Positions 25,101 through 35,400 of a stretch of DNA of 64,000 nt are shown here, piece by piece. The stretch's first letter is position 1. Every line of letters begins with the position of its first letter. The DNA comes from Apostichopus japonicus. Lineage: Eukaryota > Echinodermata > Holothuroidea > Aspidochirotida > Stichopodidae. Under the pieces are notes generated by a model that was not told the DNA's origin, did no database searches, and was given only the letters and a program-made list of their open reading frames with translations. A program made the position numbers and the translations under genes. The DNA is taken from contig NC_092576.1 of the NCBI RefSeq assembly GCF_037975245.1, positions 22,073,611 through 22,137,610 of the forward strand, in the 5' to 3' direction.

Positions 25101-26756
25101 CACAAATACAATATTCCCCCCCCCCCCCCCGCCCTAAAGAAAAAATAAATGAAATAACATAAAACCCATAAAATGCCAGTAATAAAACAGTGCCCCTTTT
25201 TTCATATGAACAAATGACCAAAATCATGTGTGAAAACCAGATCCGTCCTTTCATTATATCTAAGCCTGCTTAAACCGACACACTTATGTCAGTCACGTAT
25301 ACACTAATATGGATAAATAATCATTTAAGCAAGTGATCCTTCAAATTGCCTGGAGGAACAAAGGTAATATATTAGCAACATTTAACTCAAAAGGAGATCA
25401 CCACATCACACATTTCTAGTTTCTGTATTTTTGTTTTGTTTTTGCTACAATCTGCTGGTAACAAACTTGGCCGTAAAAGGAAAGATAAGGACTTAGAAAA
25501 CAAAGTGATACTTTATTTCACCAAAATCACACCGGGAAAGATGAGAGTAGGCAGAACATTTAGAGGTTTGGAAACAAACAAATAAAACATGACAATTAAT
25601 TTGTGGGACACAGTATTGTCTGAATCTGATTAAACGATAAATACCTGACTAGTATAAATAACAGTCATGTGCTTGAAACAACATACCTAGATCTCTTAAT
25701 TAGTTGCAGGAGTATCCAGTTATGTTTGTATATCAAATGGATTGGTCAAAGATATAACCTATTACGTAACATGAAGCTTTATTTAATTTTATTAAAACGT
25801 CTACCCAGTGACTTAATTCTCCACTTTTTTTGAGTTAAACAATGCGAGAGTATAGAAACCAACTTACAATAAGTTTTTAGCGTCAAATTTCCCATGATAC
25901 ATCTGTTCCTATTACTAACTTCCTAATTTTCTCATCACCATTCTGTGCATTTGAACAATATTATTTGCTAAATACCATAGAAGTAGTTAAATTAAATTTG
26001 ATTAGTAATTACTTGAAACAAGACCAACAATTTAAAGTTATATATCTGTAAGTGTTATCATCATGCATGGAAGACCCACGTCACACACCAACCGAAACAT
26101 CTAAAAACCTAACTATGACCAGTTAAAACCAGGGAGCTGCTACAGTAAGATACATGGTTAGTTAATAAACGGACTGTAACGACTGCTGCATGTGTTATGA
26201 TGAACAAATAAAAATAACAAGAAACTTAACAAGACCTGTTCAACATGACGGTTTCATCTCAGAATAAACGTGAAGTTTATTCGATGCAAATTCACAACCT
26301 CGAATATTAATAAAACGGCATATGTCAAACGATTGTACAATACATAGCAAGCCTGTCCAAAAGTCAATCTTTAAGATATCTATATGTTTACAAAATCAAC
26401 GGTCTCAAACTGACATGGACATTGTACGGGTGTGTCAATATAGAACTAAGCGTTGTAAGGCGCTGAATGAGATTCATTTAGACAATGTCCGCACGCAAGA
26501 TTCCATCCGCCCTCTCAACACTCCCCCCCCCCCACCCCTTGGAAGTAGGAGCGGGAAGATGTCTGAAAGTTCTTTCTTTACATCGGAACTTCTAATATTA
26601 CCAGCAACACGTAAACTTCACAGATAATGTATCACTTTATTGATTTATTTACACTTATTGGGGACTGAAAACAGTGCTAGGGCAGCATAACGTAAACAAG
26701 CTGATCAGACTTGCATTATGAGCAATAGCTGAATGAAAGGTGAACAATCTCTTTAC
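25101..26756. other. Locus-B intron-like stretch shared with copy C
   Basis: No exon recognised. It begins with a run of 15 C (25116-25130). From about 25290 on it is diverged but collinear with 52495-55256: 25287 matches 52501 (gtcagtcacgtatacactaa), 25450 matches 53878 (tctgctgg.aacaaactt), and 26455 matches 54905 (gcgctgaatga). A run of 11 C is at 26523-26533. Confidence 0.6.
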
Positions 26757-26818
26757 CTGCCATTGACCGGTTTGTAGATTCAGACGACGATACAGGAAAA
26801 CGCCGATACGATTCCAAA
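26757..26818 (-). CDS. Exon candidate B-W (RLNLQTGQWQ)
   Basis: A 62-nt exon candidate with acceptor gtcttcatcag and donor CAG|gtaaagag. In the frame needing two leading bases it reads WNRIGVFLY, then RRLNLQTGQWQ. The paralogue at 55257-55321 is 65 nt, a 3-nt difference that keeps the frame, and shares W-N at the start and RLNLQT..WQ at the end. Conservation of frame, length class and both splice sites supports a real coding exon. It is probably juxtamembrane or cytoplasmic, with no signal peptide or membrane segment. A second frame is also open in B but not in C. Its phase-0 end does not fit B1 as drawn, so an exon between them is probably missed. Confidence 0.5.
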
Positions 26819-26939
26819 CTGATGAAGACCACAAAAGAGAGATATGTTAATGATAAATGCATTCTTAATCTTTATTGGTCTAGAATGAAACCATCAATAT
26901 ATTCACCGGCCTTATGTTGGCTCTCGATGATAACTTCAT

Positions 26940-27190
26940 ATCAGCTGAGTAATCAATCTGGTTGATTCCTTAATTTTGATCTTATCAGTTTAATATCATT
27001 AGCATCTCAGTAATATAGCTGATCAGTTTCTAATCATGATATCTCAGTATGATTACCGATCAGTTTACTATCATTATCATCTCGGTTTTATACCTGATCA
27101 GTTTACAACCATTATCATCTTAGTTACATAACCAATCAGGTTAGAATGTTTATCTTCTCATTAATATAACTGATCAATTATACAATATTC
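26940..27190. repeat. Unexpanded homologue of the 75-bp satellite unit
   Basis: Holds about one 75-bp unit (ctgatcagtttctaatcatg... through gatcagtttactatcattat) between flanks that match both edges of the array at 55475-61437. Degenerate half-units follow (gatcagtttacaaccattatc, ccaatcaggtta). It shows the state before amplification. Confidence 0.8.
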
Positions 27191-27219
27191 ATTCATACTT
27201 AGTAAAGATTCCTAAATCC

Positions 27220-27545
27220 TATTGGTCCATTCAGGTCAGCTGACCGTGGTTAATCCTGTGAGTAACGCACGGTAAAATTACGGGGCATCACTTTAATAAG
27301 TCTTTAGTTATATGTAACCAAAAATGTTTTGTTTTATGATTTTCCCCCACATAAACGGTAGTGTATGAATGAACGGGGTTAATCAACGGTCTAGCGTGCG
27401 TTACTCACATGATTAATGCACTCCGGGTGTTAATTCTATCGCTGGATGCACTCGGGCTCCGCCCTCGTGCATCGCTTGCATTATCCCCCGATTATGCATT
27501 AATCCTGTGAGTAACGCACGCTAGACCGTTGATTAACCCCTTAAT
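27220..27545. mobile_element. Foldback element with 46-bp inverted arms
   Basis: 27375-27420 and 27495-27540 are inverted repeats matching at 45 of 46 positions. They contain GTTACTCACA / TGTGAGTAAC and GGGGTTAATCAACGG / CCGTTGATTAACCCC. The 74-bp loop contains a second imperfect hairpin (gatgcactcggg / ccctcgtgcatc). A third, partial arm (ttaatcctgtgagtaacgca) begins near 27250. Copy C lacks the block at the matching place (between about 61540 and 61600), which supports insertion. No coding capacity; the superfamily is unknown. Confidence 0.8.
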
Positions 27546-29430
27546 CCTACATGAAACATGTGAAACAACTAAAATAGGAACGAATATTGATTTGATATTG
27601 AAATTAAGAAATCAATTCATGATAGTTGAGTATTCGATTCTCAGATCAAGAATGATAATCCATGAGATGATGAACTGATCAGAGAATACCCAACATCAGT
27701 GACGTCATCACCCATCACGAAATTCATAATTAAACACTGTTTAACAAAAATTGAAAAAAAAAGAAGTAAAAGGTTTTTTTTTGTTTAAATAGCCTAATTA
27801 AGTTAAATTGTGTAATTAAAAAAAAAAAAAAAACATTTTCATAACCACGTAACCAGTCTCCATTTAAGAGGACTGCTGGATCTAAGAGCATTCCAATTCG
27901 GTTAAGGAAGGTTGTTTGTTTAACGCTCAGATTTGTTTTGTTTAATGTTCTTTAAACTCTACTAAGAATCAATCATAGGTGTAGGAACACGGTGTAGGTG
28001 ACAGCTGATACCTCGCTTTGAAAAGTGGAGAGAGTGGTGGGGGGGGGGCAGGAATAAATTATGAGAGTGTCCGAAAATGAAATTATAAATTAAAGTTTTA
28101 TTCACTTAGTGACTTGTCCAAATATCAACGTTTTCGAACATTCTAAATAATGCAAAAACTTATGTGACTTTGACTACATATTCTCTGAATCTCTCTCTAA
28201 GCTGTTCCTCACAAGATAATTTAGTAGCTATTAAACACACATCTGTCTAATATAACCACACATTCACTCTATGTGGGCAAATGTGTTGTTTACACTAACT
28301 ACTTCTGTCTTTGAGGTTGAGCAATGATGACATCATCAGCAGTGACGTCACTCCACCATTAATAATGGGAATCTCGGTGTGTCTTTTAAACACAGAACAA
28401 TGAAAGAGGGTACAATGTGTACGAGTTTGAGAAATAATGTTGAGGGATGGAGATAGAGGGGTTTGTATGTATTTACATTACTCTTCATTAATTTAAATAA
28501 TTAATTTAGGTATAATCTTAGTATAGATATGTTATTATTCAGGGAAATGAAACATTTTATTGCTTGTGATGTTTATAAAGCTATCCCGGTTTTCAAGATA
28601 TTCAGATTTACAATATGTTAAATCTCTGCTTTATAAGGTAAATTAAATGATGACGTTAAATGTTATCCACAGTTTTTAAAATTATTATGACTCAACTTTA
28701 ACATAATTTTTGTTAATAGCTGACATACAATATCATTTGTCAATGACAAATTTGTAATAGTTTGATATGTCATTCGACGTCATAGGTATTGTTTTACTTA
28801 ATTATTGTGTTCTGTGGTGCATCTGTATAAGGTGACCTAATAACCTGTGTCAGACTAAGTGGTCCAGTTGCTTAACGAGCCTCTAGTAATTAAATGAGAA
28901 TTTATTGAATTTAACATTGTATAAAAATGCAACCTGGACTTATAGCAGTGACTTTATCGATCTAATAAAATATATCAAAATTAAACTTCTACTTTTATTT
29001 ACATACAAATTAACTGCAGTGTTTTTTATGCTATTTTATTACTAATCGGTAAAGTATTGATCATTAAGATATCACTGGATATAACGACAAGCAAACATAA
29101 TTCTTAGATGAAAACATTTGTAATAAACAAACAATGGAGCAATTTGTGACATTCTTGAAAGTTGATCCTACTTGGCAACCTATCTTATAGTAAATAATCA
29201 GAGATGAAAAAATGCATGAAAAATCAGTGACGTACTTCGTGAAATATTTTAAGGAATCTGATATCAGAGGATAACCCTCTACAAAGTTCCACAGATCTCT
29301 CTTTATAGGACATTGAATAACCATTGAAGTTAACTAACACGATAAGGCTAAGGTATTAATTATTATGACTCAAAATCATCATACAAAGTTTGACATACAT
29401 CCAAACTTTCCTGAGAATTTGTGTTTAACA
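27546..29430. other. No gene recognised
   Basis: AT-rich. TGACGTCA octamers at 27700-27707 and 28343-28350, poly-A and poly-T tracts at 27736-27835, and a run of 10 G at 28039-28048. From 27650 to 27720 the sequence still matches copy C (61620-61690). An open frame at 29064-29324 on the minus strand shows nothing familiar. Confidence 0.5.
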
Positions 29431-29810
29431 ATGTTAAAGTTAAAGTGAAGGTTTATAGTCTTGTATGAGGCTAATGCCACCTCGCATGACTTTACAACTT
29501 AACCCTTGGTCATTGGTAACTTGTCACACCCACACACCAAAGTGTGCACAATTCAATCAGTCTCTCCTGGGACACCACAGTGCACCACATCCACGTGTCC
29601 CCTGAAGGACTTCCCATAGGGTGCAGCCACAAGCCGGCGCACACAACTATATTTACAAGTTACCTTACAAGTACCCATTCATACACCTGGGTGAAGAGAG
29701 GCAATGGAGATAAAGTGCCTTGCCCAAGGACACAACGCAATGATCTGGCCAGGACTCGAATCTGCAATCCTTAGATCACAAGTCCACTGCCTTAACCACT
29801 TGACCACAAC
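29431..29810 (-). mobile_element. tRNA-derived SINE
   Basis: On the minus strand the element starts GTTGTGGTCAAGTGGTTAAG. This contains an RNA polymerase III A-box-like TGGTCAAGTGG (29796-29806), and a B-box-like GATTCGAGTCC follows at 29752-29762. Order and spacing of about 40 bases fit a tRNA promoter, closest in wording to tRNA-Ser or tRNA-Leu. A unique body follows (ccttgggcaaggcacttt). The end near 29431 has short TTAAAG-type repeats that could be the 3' tail. There is no intact cloverleaf to call a functional tRNA. Confidence 0.8.
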
Positions 29811-29906
29811 GTATATTTTGAAGTTTTCTTAAATAACTAGTGTCATGCTTCTACACGTTTTATGCATACATTTGCTAACACAGTATCTGGAATATTAGTC
29901 TGTTCA
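29811..29906. repeat. About 96-bp direct repeat, copy 1
   Basis: gtatattttgaag...tctggaatattagt.tgttca recurs at 30544-30640 with few differences. The left boundary coincides exactly with the 5' end of the SINE, so the SINE may have landed in this repeat and displaced its left part. Confidence 0.75.
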
Positions 29907-30126
29907 CTAACTCATGTTGGCAGACTTTGACCTCTGCTAATCTCAAATGACCGTTAAACTTTAAATAAGTTTTAAATAACATCTTCGCTGCTCAGTTTGG
30001 TTACTAAAGTATTTTGAGTCAGATGTAAGATTTCCTCAAAAGGTCCATGAAGTAATTTAGAACAACAGTACTTAAAACAAAACCCAGTCTGAGAGTTGAT
30101 GTGGATGTGTCCCTATATAGGCTTAC

Positions 30127-30190
30127 CTCAGTATGAATATATTTGACTTGGTGGTGCAGCTTGTTGTGCGCATGTCTGTTCGAGAACTTA
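30127..30190 (-). CDS. Weak exon candidate (KLHHQVKYIHTE)
   Basis: Between acceptor aagcgtcacag and a good donor (GAG|gtaagcc) lie 64 nt, open in one frame. They read KFSNRHAHN, then KLHHQVKYIHTE, ending in phase 0. No paralogue was found in copies A or C and the acceptor has a poor pyrimidine tract. Its phases do not join the candidate at 26757-26818. It could be an exon of locus B or a chance frame. Confidence 0.2.
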
Positions 30191-30543
30191 CTGTGACGCT
30201 TATTATGCGTTTATCTGTTCAGGTATTGATGACGCAAGACAGGATCCAATAAAATGTTATTATATCGATTTACTTGAAAACTAAGGAAAACCTGTGATAA
30301 ATGTTGCTTAATTAGCATATAAGCACTTACTTAATTTGTTGTTGAATAATCATGGTAAGACTACCAACTATTACTGTAACTTTCATGTAAGCAGACGTAC
30401 TTCATAACATTCATATACAAATCATTGCACTAATTACTTGATCCTATTTCACTCATAATAAATAAAATACAACCATGGATGACTTAAATATCCCTAACAT
30501 GTTACGTTAATTAAAGGAGATTTATACGAGTGGAATATCCTTA

Positions 30544-30640
30544 GTATATTTTGAAGTTTTTCTTAAATAACTGGTTTCATGCTTCTACACGTTTTATGTA
30601 TACATTTGCTAACACAGTATCTGGAATATTAGTATGTTCA
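30544..30640. repeat. About 97-bp direct repeat, copy 2
   Basis: Second copy of 29811-29906. The 637 bp between the copies contain no recognised feature apart from the weak exon candidate. Confidence 0.75.
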
Positions 30641-32179
30641 TTGTCTCTTACACACAACATACGGAGTAATTTCAAGTCCTGATTGCCTACCTACTTTGTG
30701 ATTTTTTTTTTTGATAGCTTGCTCTTAATGCATTATTCGGAAATGTAGGACTATAATAATTTGAATTTTTTAGAAGAGAGCATATTCCAGATATGCTCCA
30801 TATAGTGTAAATTTATATTATTTGTAACAACCTACTTTCCAAGCGTCCATGTATTAATATTATATGACCATACTTTTAATGTACTGACGTAATTGTCCCC
30901 ATTTAACGTTTCCTTCTTGTAAAAATCTGGCTTTCAAAGTCACCAGTTTCTCACCAAAAGCACCTTTATTCGAACGCATCAATTAGGTTGACGTCAATCA
31001 TTGAATGACGTAGTGCTTGCAGATAGGCAAAACGAGCGACTTGAAGTTAGCACTCCCATTTACGCAGAAATACACTCTCGTTGGTACATGCACAGGTGAT
31101 TGCCTATATATTACGTACACATCGCGAACGTACGTATACAACCTACCATGCCCAGTTGGTACGTACATATAGCGTTGCTCATAATTACTCTCACACTCAA
31201 ATCACAGTTCATAAACCGTTCTTTGATATTGCTGAAACAAAATTCACAGATCAACTTGACAGTAATAGGAAGCTTGAAAAGTATTTAGAATATCGAAAGA
31301 TGAAACTTGGCGGAATCGATGTCAGAGCAGAAAATAGTACCAAGAAGCTTAGGCTTCGCAGAACAGTCCGATTAGTGTAAACATGAGAGTAGCCTGATGT
31401 GAACATGCTTTGCATTGGAGCTGGTCAGCACGATGTATAAACAACAATATCATCGATGCACTACATATATGACGGCTCAACGATTTCCTTTAAAACATGT
31501 ACTTTATAAGAAATTTTACAGAAAATTAAGGAAGAAATTAATCTGTATTCAAACACGGTTTTTTTTTTGTTATGGTTACTGTAGGAACTGTATGGAGCGT
31601 GGGTTATGTCGTAATCTGCATTTGCAAAGATGGCGTCATGTTCTGCACTGTTGAAAGTATATTTGAAATATCCATCCTAGAAGATTACAAAATCGTTTCT
31701 CTGCCAAACACAACATTAGCTTTCTCATATTTGGAAAACATTTTTTGAAAATGATTTATCGGTTTTTAAGGTAACTTCTAAGGGCTAGCAGACAATTGTT
31801 TTAAAGCTATTTATGACATAAAACATGTGTAGGCTTGATCATAGAAATGCTCCTTTCAAGGGGAATAACTTGCATATGGATTTTGTATGATTTCTTCGCA
31901 CAGTTCTACCATAGCGCTATAAGAAGTAAACGTTTACAGCTGCTTGCTAAAGGTCAATCTGCAGATTACTTTGCTGCTCATTCTTCCATGCAAAATTACA
32001 TTAACTCTATTGCAGAACAAGTAGGTTTTCCATAAATAATGTTAATTCTTCTTTCTACAGGCTAATTTCCCTTTCATATTGTATTTGGCCATGGAATGTA
32101 GAATATATATAGTGTAAGTACAAAGCAAGACAAACATAATCTCCTTTAATGAAATCATTTTTTCTTGTCTTTGACTTAC
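30641..32179. other. No confident gene; 3' side of the UNC5-like gene
   Basis: A TGACGTCA octamer is at 30989-30996. Plus-strand open frames at 31081-31380 and 31835-32035 show no recognised domain and no splice pairing. The last exon of the minus-strand UNC5-like gene should lie below 32180 and begin in phase 1. One phase-compatible but weak option starts after an AG near 32066 and gives nine codons and a stop. I do not call it. Confidence 0.4.
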
Positions 32180-32438
32180 CTGAAATTGTTCCAAATTTTC
32201 CAAATTTAAGAAAATTATCGTGCAGGTCCTGTTGTCCAGCTACTCTGAGAGCGTCTATCAGTGCTTTGTTTGTTGCTGCCATCCCACGTTTCTGTTTCCA
32301 TAGTAACAACATCTGGTAAACCACTTCCCTTTGTCCCTTATATCTGTTATCTGCCTCTATGTTGTAAAGATCTGTCTCTTTAAGCTTCAGTTTTCTTCCC
32401 ACATCCCGCCATTCTTTGGAAAGGTTTCCTGACAAGTC
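32180..32438 (-). CDS. Death-domain exon of the UNC5-like gene
   Basis: 259 nt, phase 0 to phase 1, with acceptor gtggttatttcaag and an excellent donor (TCAG|gtaagtc). It encodes nearly a whole death domain: DLSGNLSKEWRDVGRKLKL for helices 1-2, then ETDLYNIEADN, then REVVYQMLLLWKQ, and ALIDALRVAGQQDLHDNF for helices 5-6. The E-W-R-D-V and the L-L-W-K-Q spacing are typical of the family. Death domains assemble with other death domains to recruit adaptors or caspases. The closing FGTISG belongs to a tail that continues in an exon not identified. Confidence 0.9.
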
Positions 32439-35400
32439 CTTGAAATAACCACAAAAAAAATGTTTCATCATATCGTTCTGACGCTATTTCATGATGCCAA
32501 TTGAAATTGAGCTAATCCATATAAGAACCTTAGCAGACGGTCAAAAGCTAGAACACTAATGAGGCAAATGCTCATATCAAATACTTTTAATGAATGTGAG
32601 TTGTGTACTAGACAGTTAAATGGGCTAATGTAATCGTTTCATTTTGCCCCACCAATTCATTAATAAGCTTGACAAAAGCTATCATTATTCATAGACACAG
32701 CAGCAATTATGTGTGCAAAGTGTGACTGTCACAAATAGACGCAGATTTGCCACACATTTGTCACACAGGTGTTTACTAGAAAAAGAGTGGACACTTAGAT
32801 GAGTGGTCGACACAGGAAACTGTAAGAATGCAGAAAATGCTGCAGAATCTCAATACTACCGATGTGCTTGTAGTTGCTACGTTGATGTTATTTGGTATAT
32901 CTGTTAAGAAATGTATTTTCAAGGTATTTCAGGTGGAAATTAATTGATGCATTTAGGTTGACAGACATTTTCCCACCAGAGCATATGTTGCATAATCCAA
33001 AATATCACAGATTCATGTAGATAACGCCATTATAACATTAAAGTGAATCCCAACAAACCAAACATAGTTCCTCGCATAACTGTGAAACATGCTGTGATTC
33101 TATTATTGTGTTATATGTTTTGTGGGACAACAAACTATAGCAACATTCTTCTTTTCAAGAGTACAATCCAAGCTGTCTAAACCGTTGCAGTTCCATGGTA
33201 AAATGAAGCATTTAATGCCAGGTACAGCATATACCAATACCACTGTCACATTAGCAGTCTGTTACACAATTGCTCAGTTTAGTATGTCAGTGGCTCCTGC
33301 GGTACTACACATGGTAATTGATAATACGCCAGATGCACAACGTCCTTCTTTACACCTTCAGTACAATGCTAAGATCAGCAACCATGTAAGGTACTTACTG
33401 CAAGACTGTGGTTGACATTTAGGTGTAACCTTATGTGAGTGTTTGAGGCAAATGAGGCACAATAAGAATATAACAAGATAACAAACATGTACGTGGCCAT
33501 GTTAATATTTTTACAATATGCCTCACCTACTAATTAATATGCATGATATTACTTCTTAAAACAATAGGAAGCATAAAGGGCAGTTATTTATGCATACTTT
33601 TGATAATGTGTGGGATGTTTTGATTGTTAAATTGGAAACAACATGCAAACCGAATTTAGCAATTATAACTTTCAGTAATGTCAAAATGTCGGCCTTAAAT
33701 CACGTAGTGAAAAAAGGAAGTCATCATCTCAAGACTCTTTCAATTTAGGAACCAGTCTGTATCAGTCGGAAATCACAGATTTAGAGAGATATTGGTCAAA
33801 ATCATGAATCATACTTGGAAGTTCTCACCAGTAAAGTTGCTTCTGTTACTTGGTCGCTATCATTTGTCATTGCTTGAGCTCCTGCTGAATTCCCTCCAGC
33901 TTCCCCTCTAATTGCTTCATGAGATGGCACAGAAGGTTTCTGCAAGAAAGAAATTGCAACGGAGTTGAGAACCAGAAAACTCATATGGTTCATGCCAAGG
34001 GTAAATGTTTAGCTGGTTGATTGAACATTATTTTTGTATATAATGTCACTGAGTATGTAGTCATCATGCAATGTTAAGGAATTTTCCAGCATAATAATGT
34101 ATTACTATGTAGATAACCACTTGAAGTCCTTGTCATCTTCAAAAAAAGGCCTAACTTATGAGCCAAATAAAATGTATAAATGTGCTTACATATGCTAGTT
34201 TGCTTCATCATTAAATGTTAACGAACGTGCCAGGTAATAGACAGACATATCAACATGCATTCTAATGGTATTTGGATATTTTCATCGCCCAATTGAGCCA
34301 CTGTAACAAAATAATTCTTCCATAATTTCATCACACAATTATGGGGATATTCAGCGAACACACAATGTGCAACTTTATCTATCTAAAAACATATTCTAAA
34401 ATGTTGGCAAAATATCTCATCTCAAAATCATATCTCTCACTTGAGATAGGGTTGATAGTATGTCATCTATTTTGACCGGCTAACCTCATGTCATCATGGC
34501 AGATTTCCTGCAAAAGCTTAACATTTTGCATTATATAATCTTGTTGATTTATCCTTGAATTGTGATACCTTTGTAATGTTTGCTTCTGTATGTTTATAAT
34601 TTTCCCAGAAGGCAGCTCTGTCCATAAATAATTTGAGTATTATAAGGCAAAACACAATCATCTACAGCTCAATTATCATCTACAGCTCAATTATCATCAT
34701 GACATCATTTGCTCTGCTGTTTCCAGATGATTCACAACATATCATCACATTTGAACAATTCATATCCTTGTCATCAAAAATGCTATGAGGATGTGGCTAA
34801 GTCCTGAATTTTCCAGCCACCAAAATATATGTTTAATCAATACAGGACAATTGTTACTAACTAAACATGTTAGGTGTAGGACAGTTATAGAAAATGGTAA
34901 ACATAGGGAGTACTACAGCTGGACAGTAGGGTACAAATATATAATGATGGTGTAACTACAAACATCACATCGGTTGACACAACATATCAAATACATTTAC
35001 ACCATCTGGAAGATTGAGATTTGGGATTTCGCTGATTGGTATTTTGTGTACATTTGGAATTTACTACTAGTCCTATAATGTAACTTTACTCCTCTTGATG
35101 TATTTGCATTGAAATACTTTGATTATTAATTTTGGTTGATTTCTAATTGATCATTTACAAAATTTGGAAGTCTTCACATTACATTCTGTCACTGTTTTAC
35201 ATTTGGATATAACTTACACAACCCACACAGTTTAACAAAACTATTAGTGTCAGTTACCATAACACAACAATAAACACTGGATGACAACCACTGCCAATAC
35301 AATGTCTGCAGTATCAAAATTTAAAATGAAATTAACATTTTTATAGACATTTGATCAACTGAGGCTGAGTAAGATAAACTTCATGTTGTAGACTCCTTTA

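Noticed and set aside
29752-29810. Functional tRNA gene
   Set aside because: A- and B-box-like sequences exist, but no complete cloverleaf, and the body continues as a SINE.
31081-32035. Plus-strand frames of 99, 79 and 66 codons suggesting a gene or transposase
   Set aside because: No recognisable domain, frames interrupted by stops, and no paired splice sites joining them.
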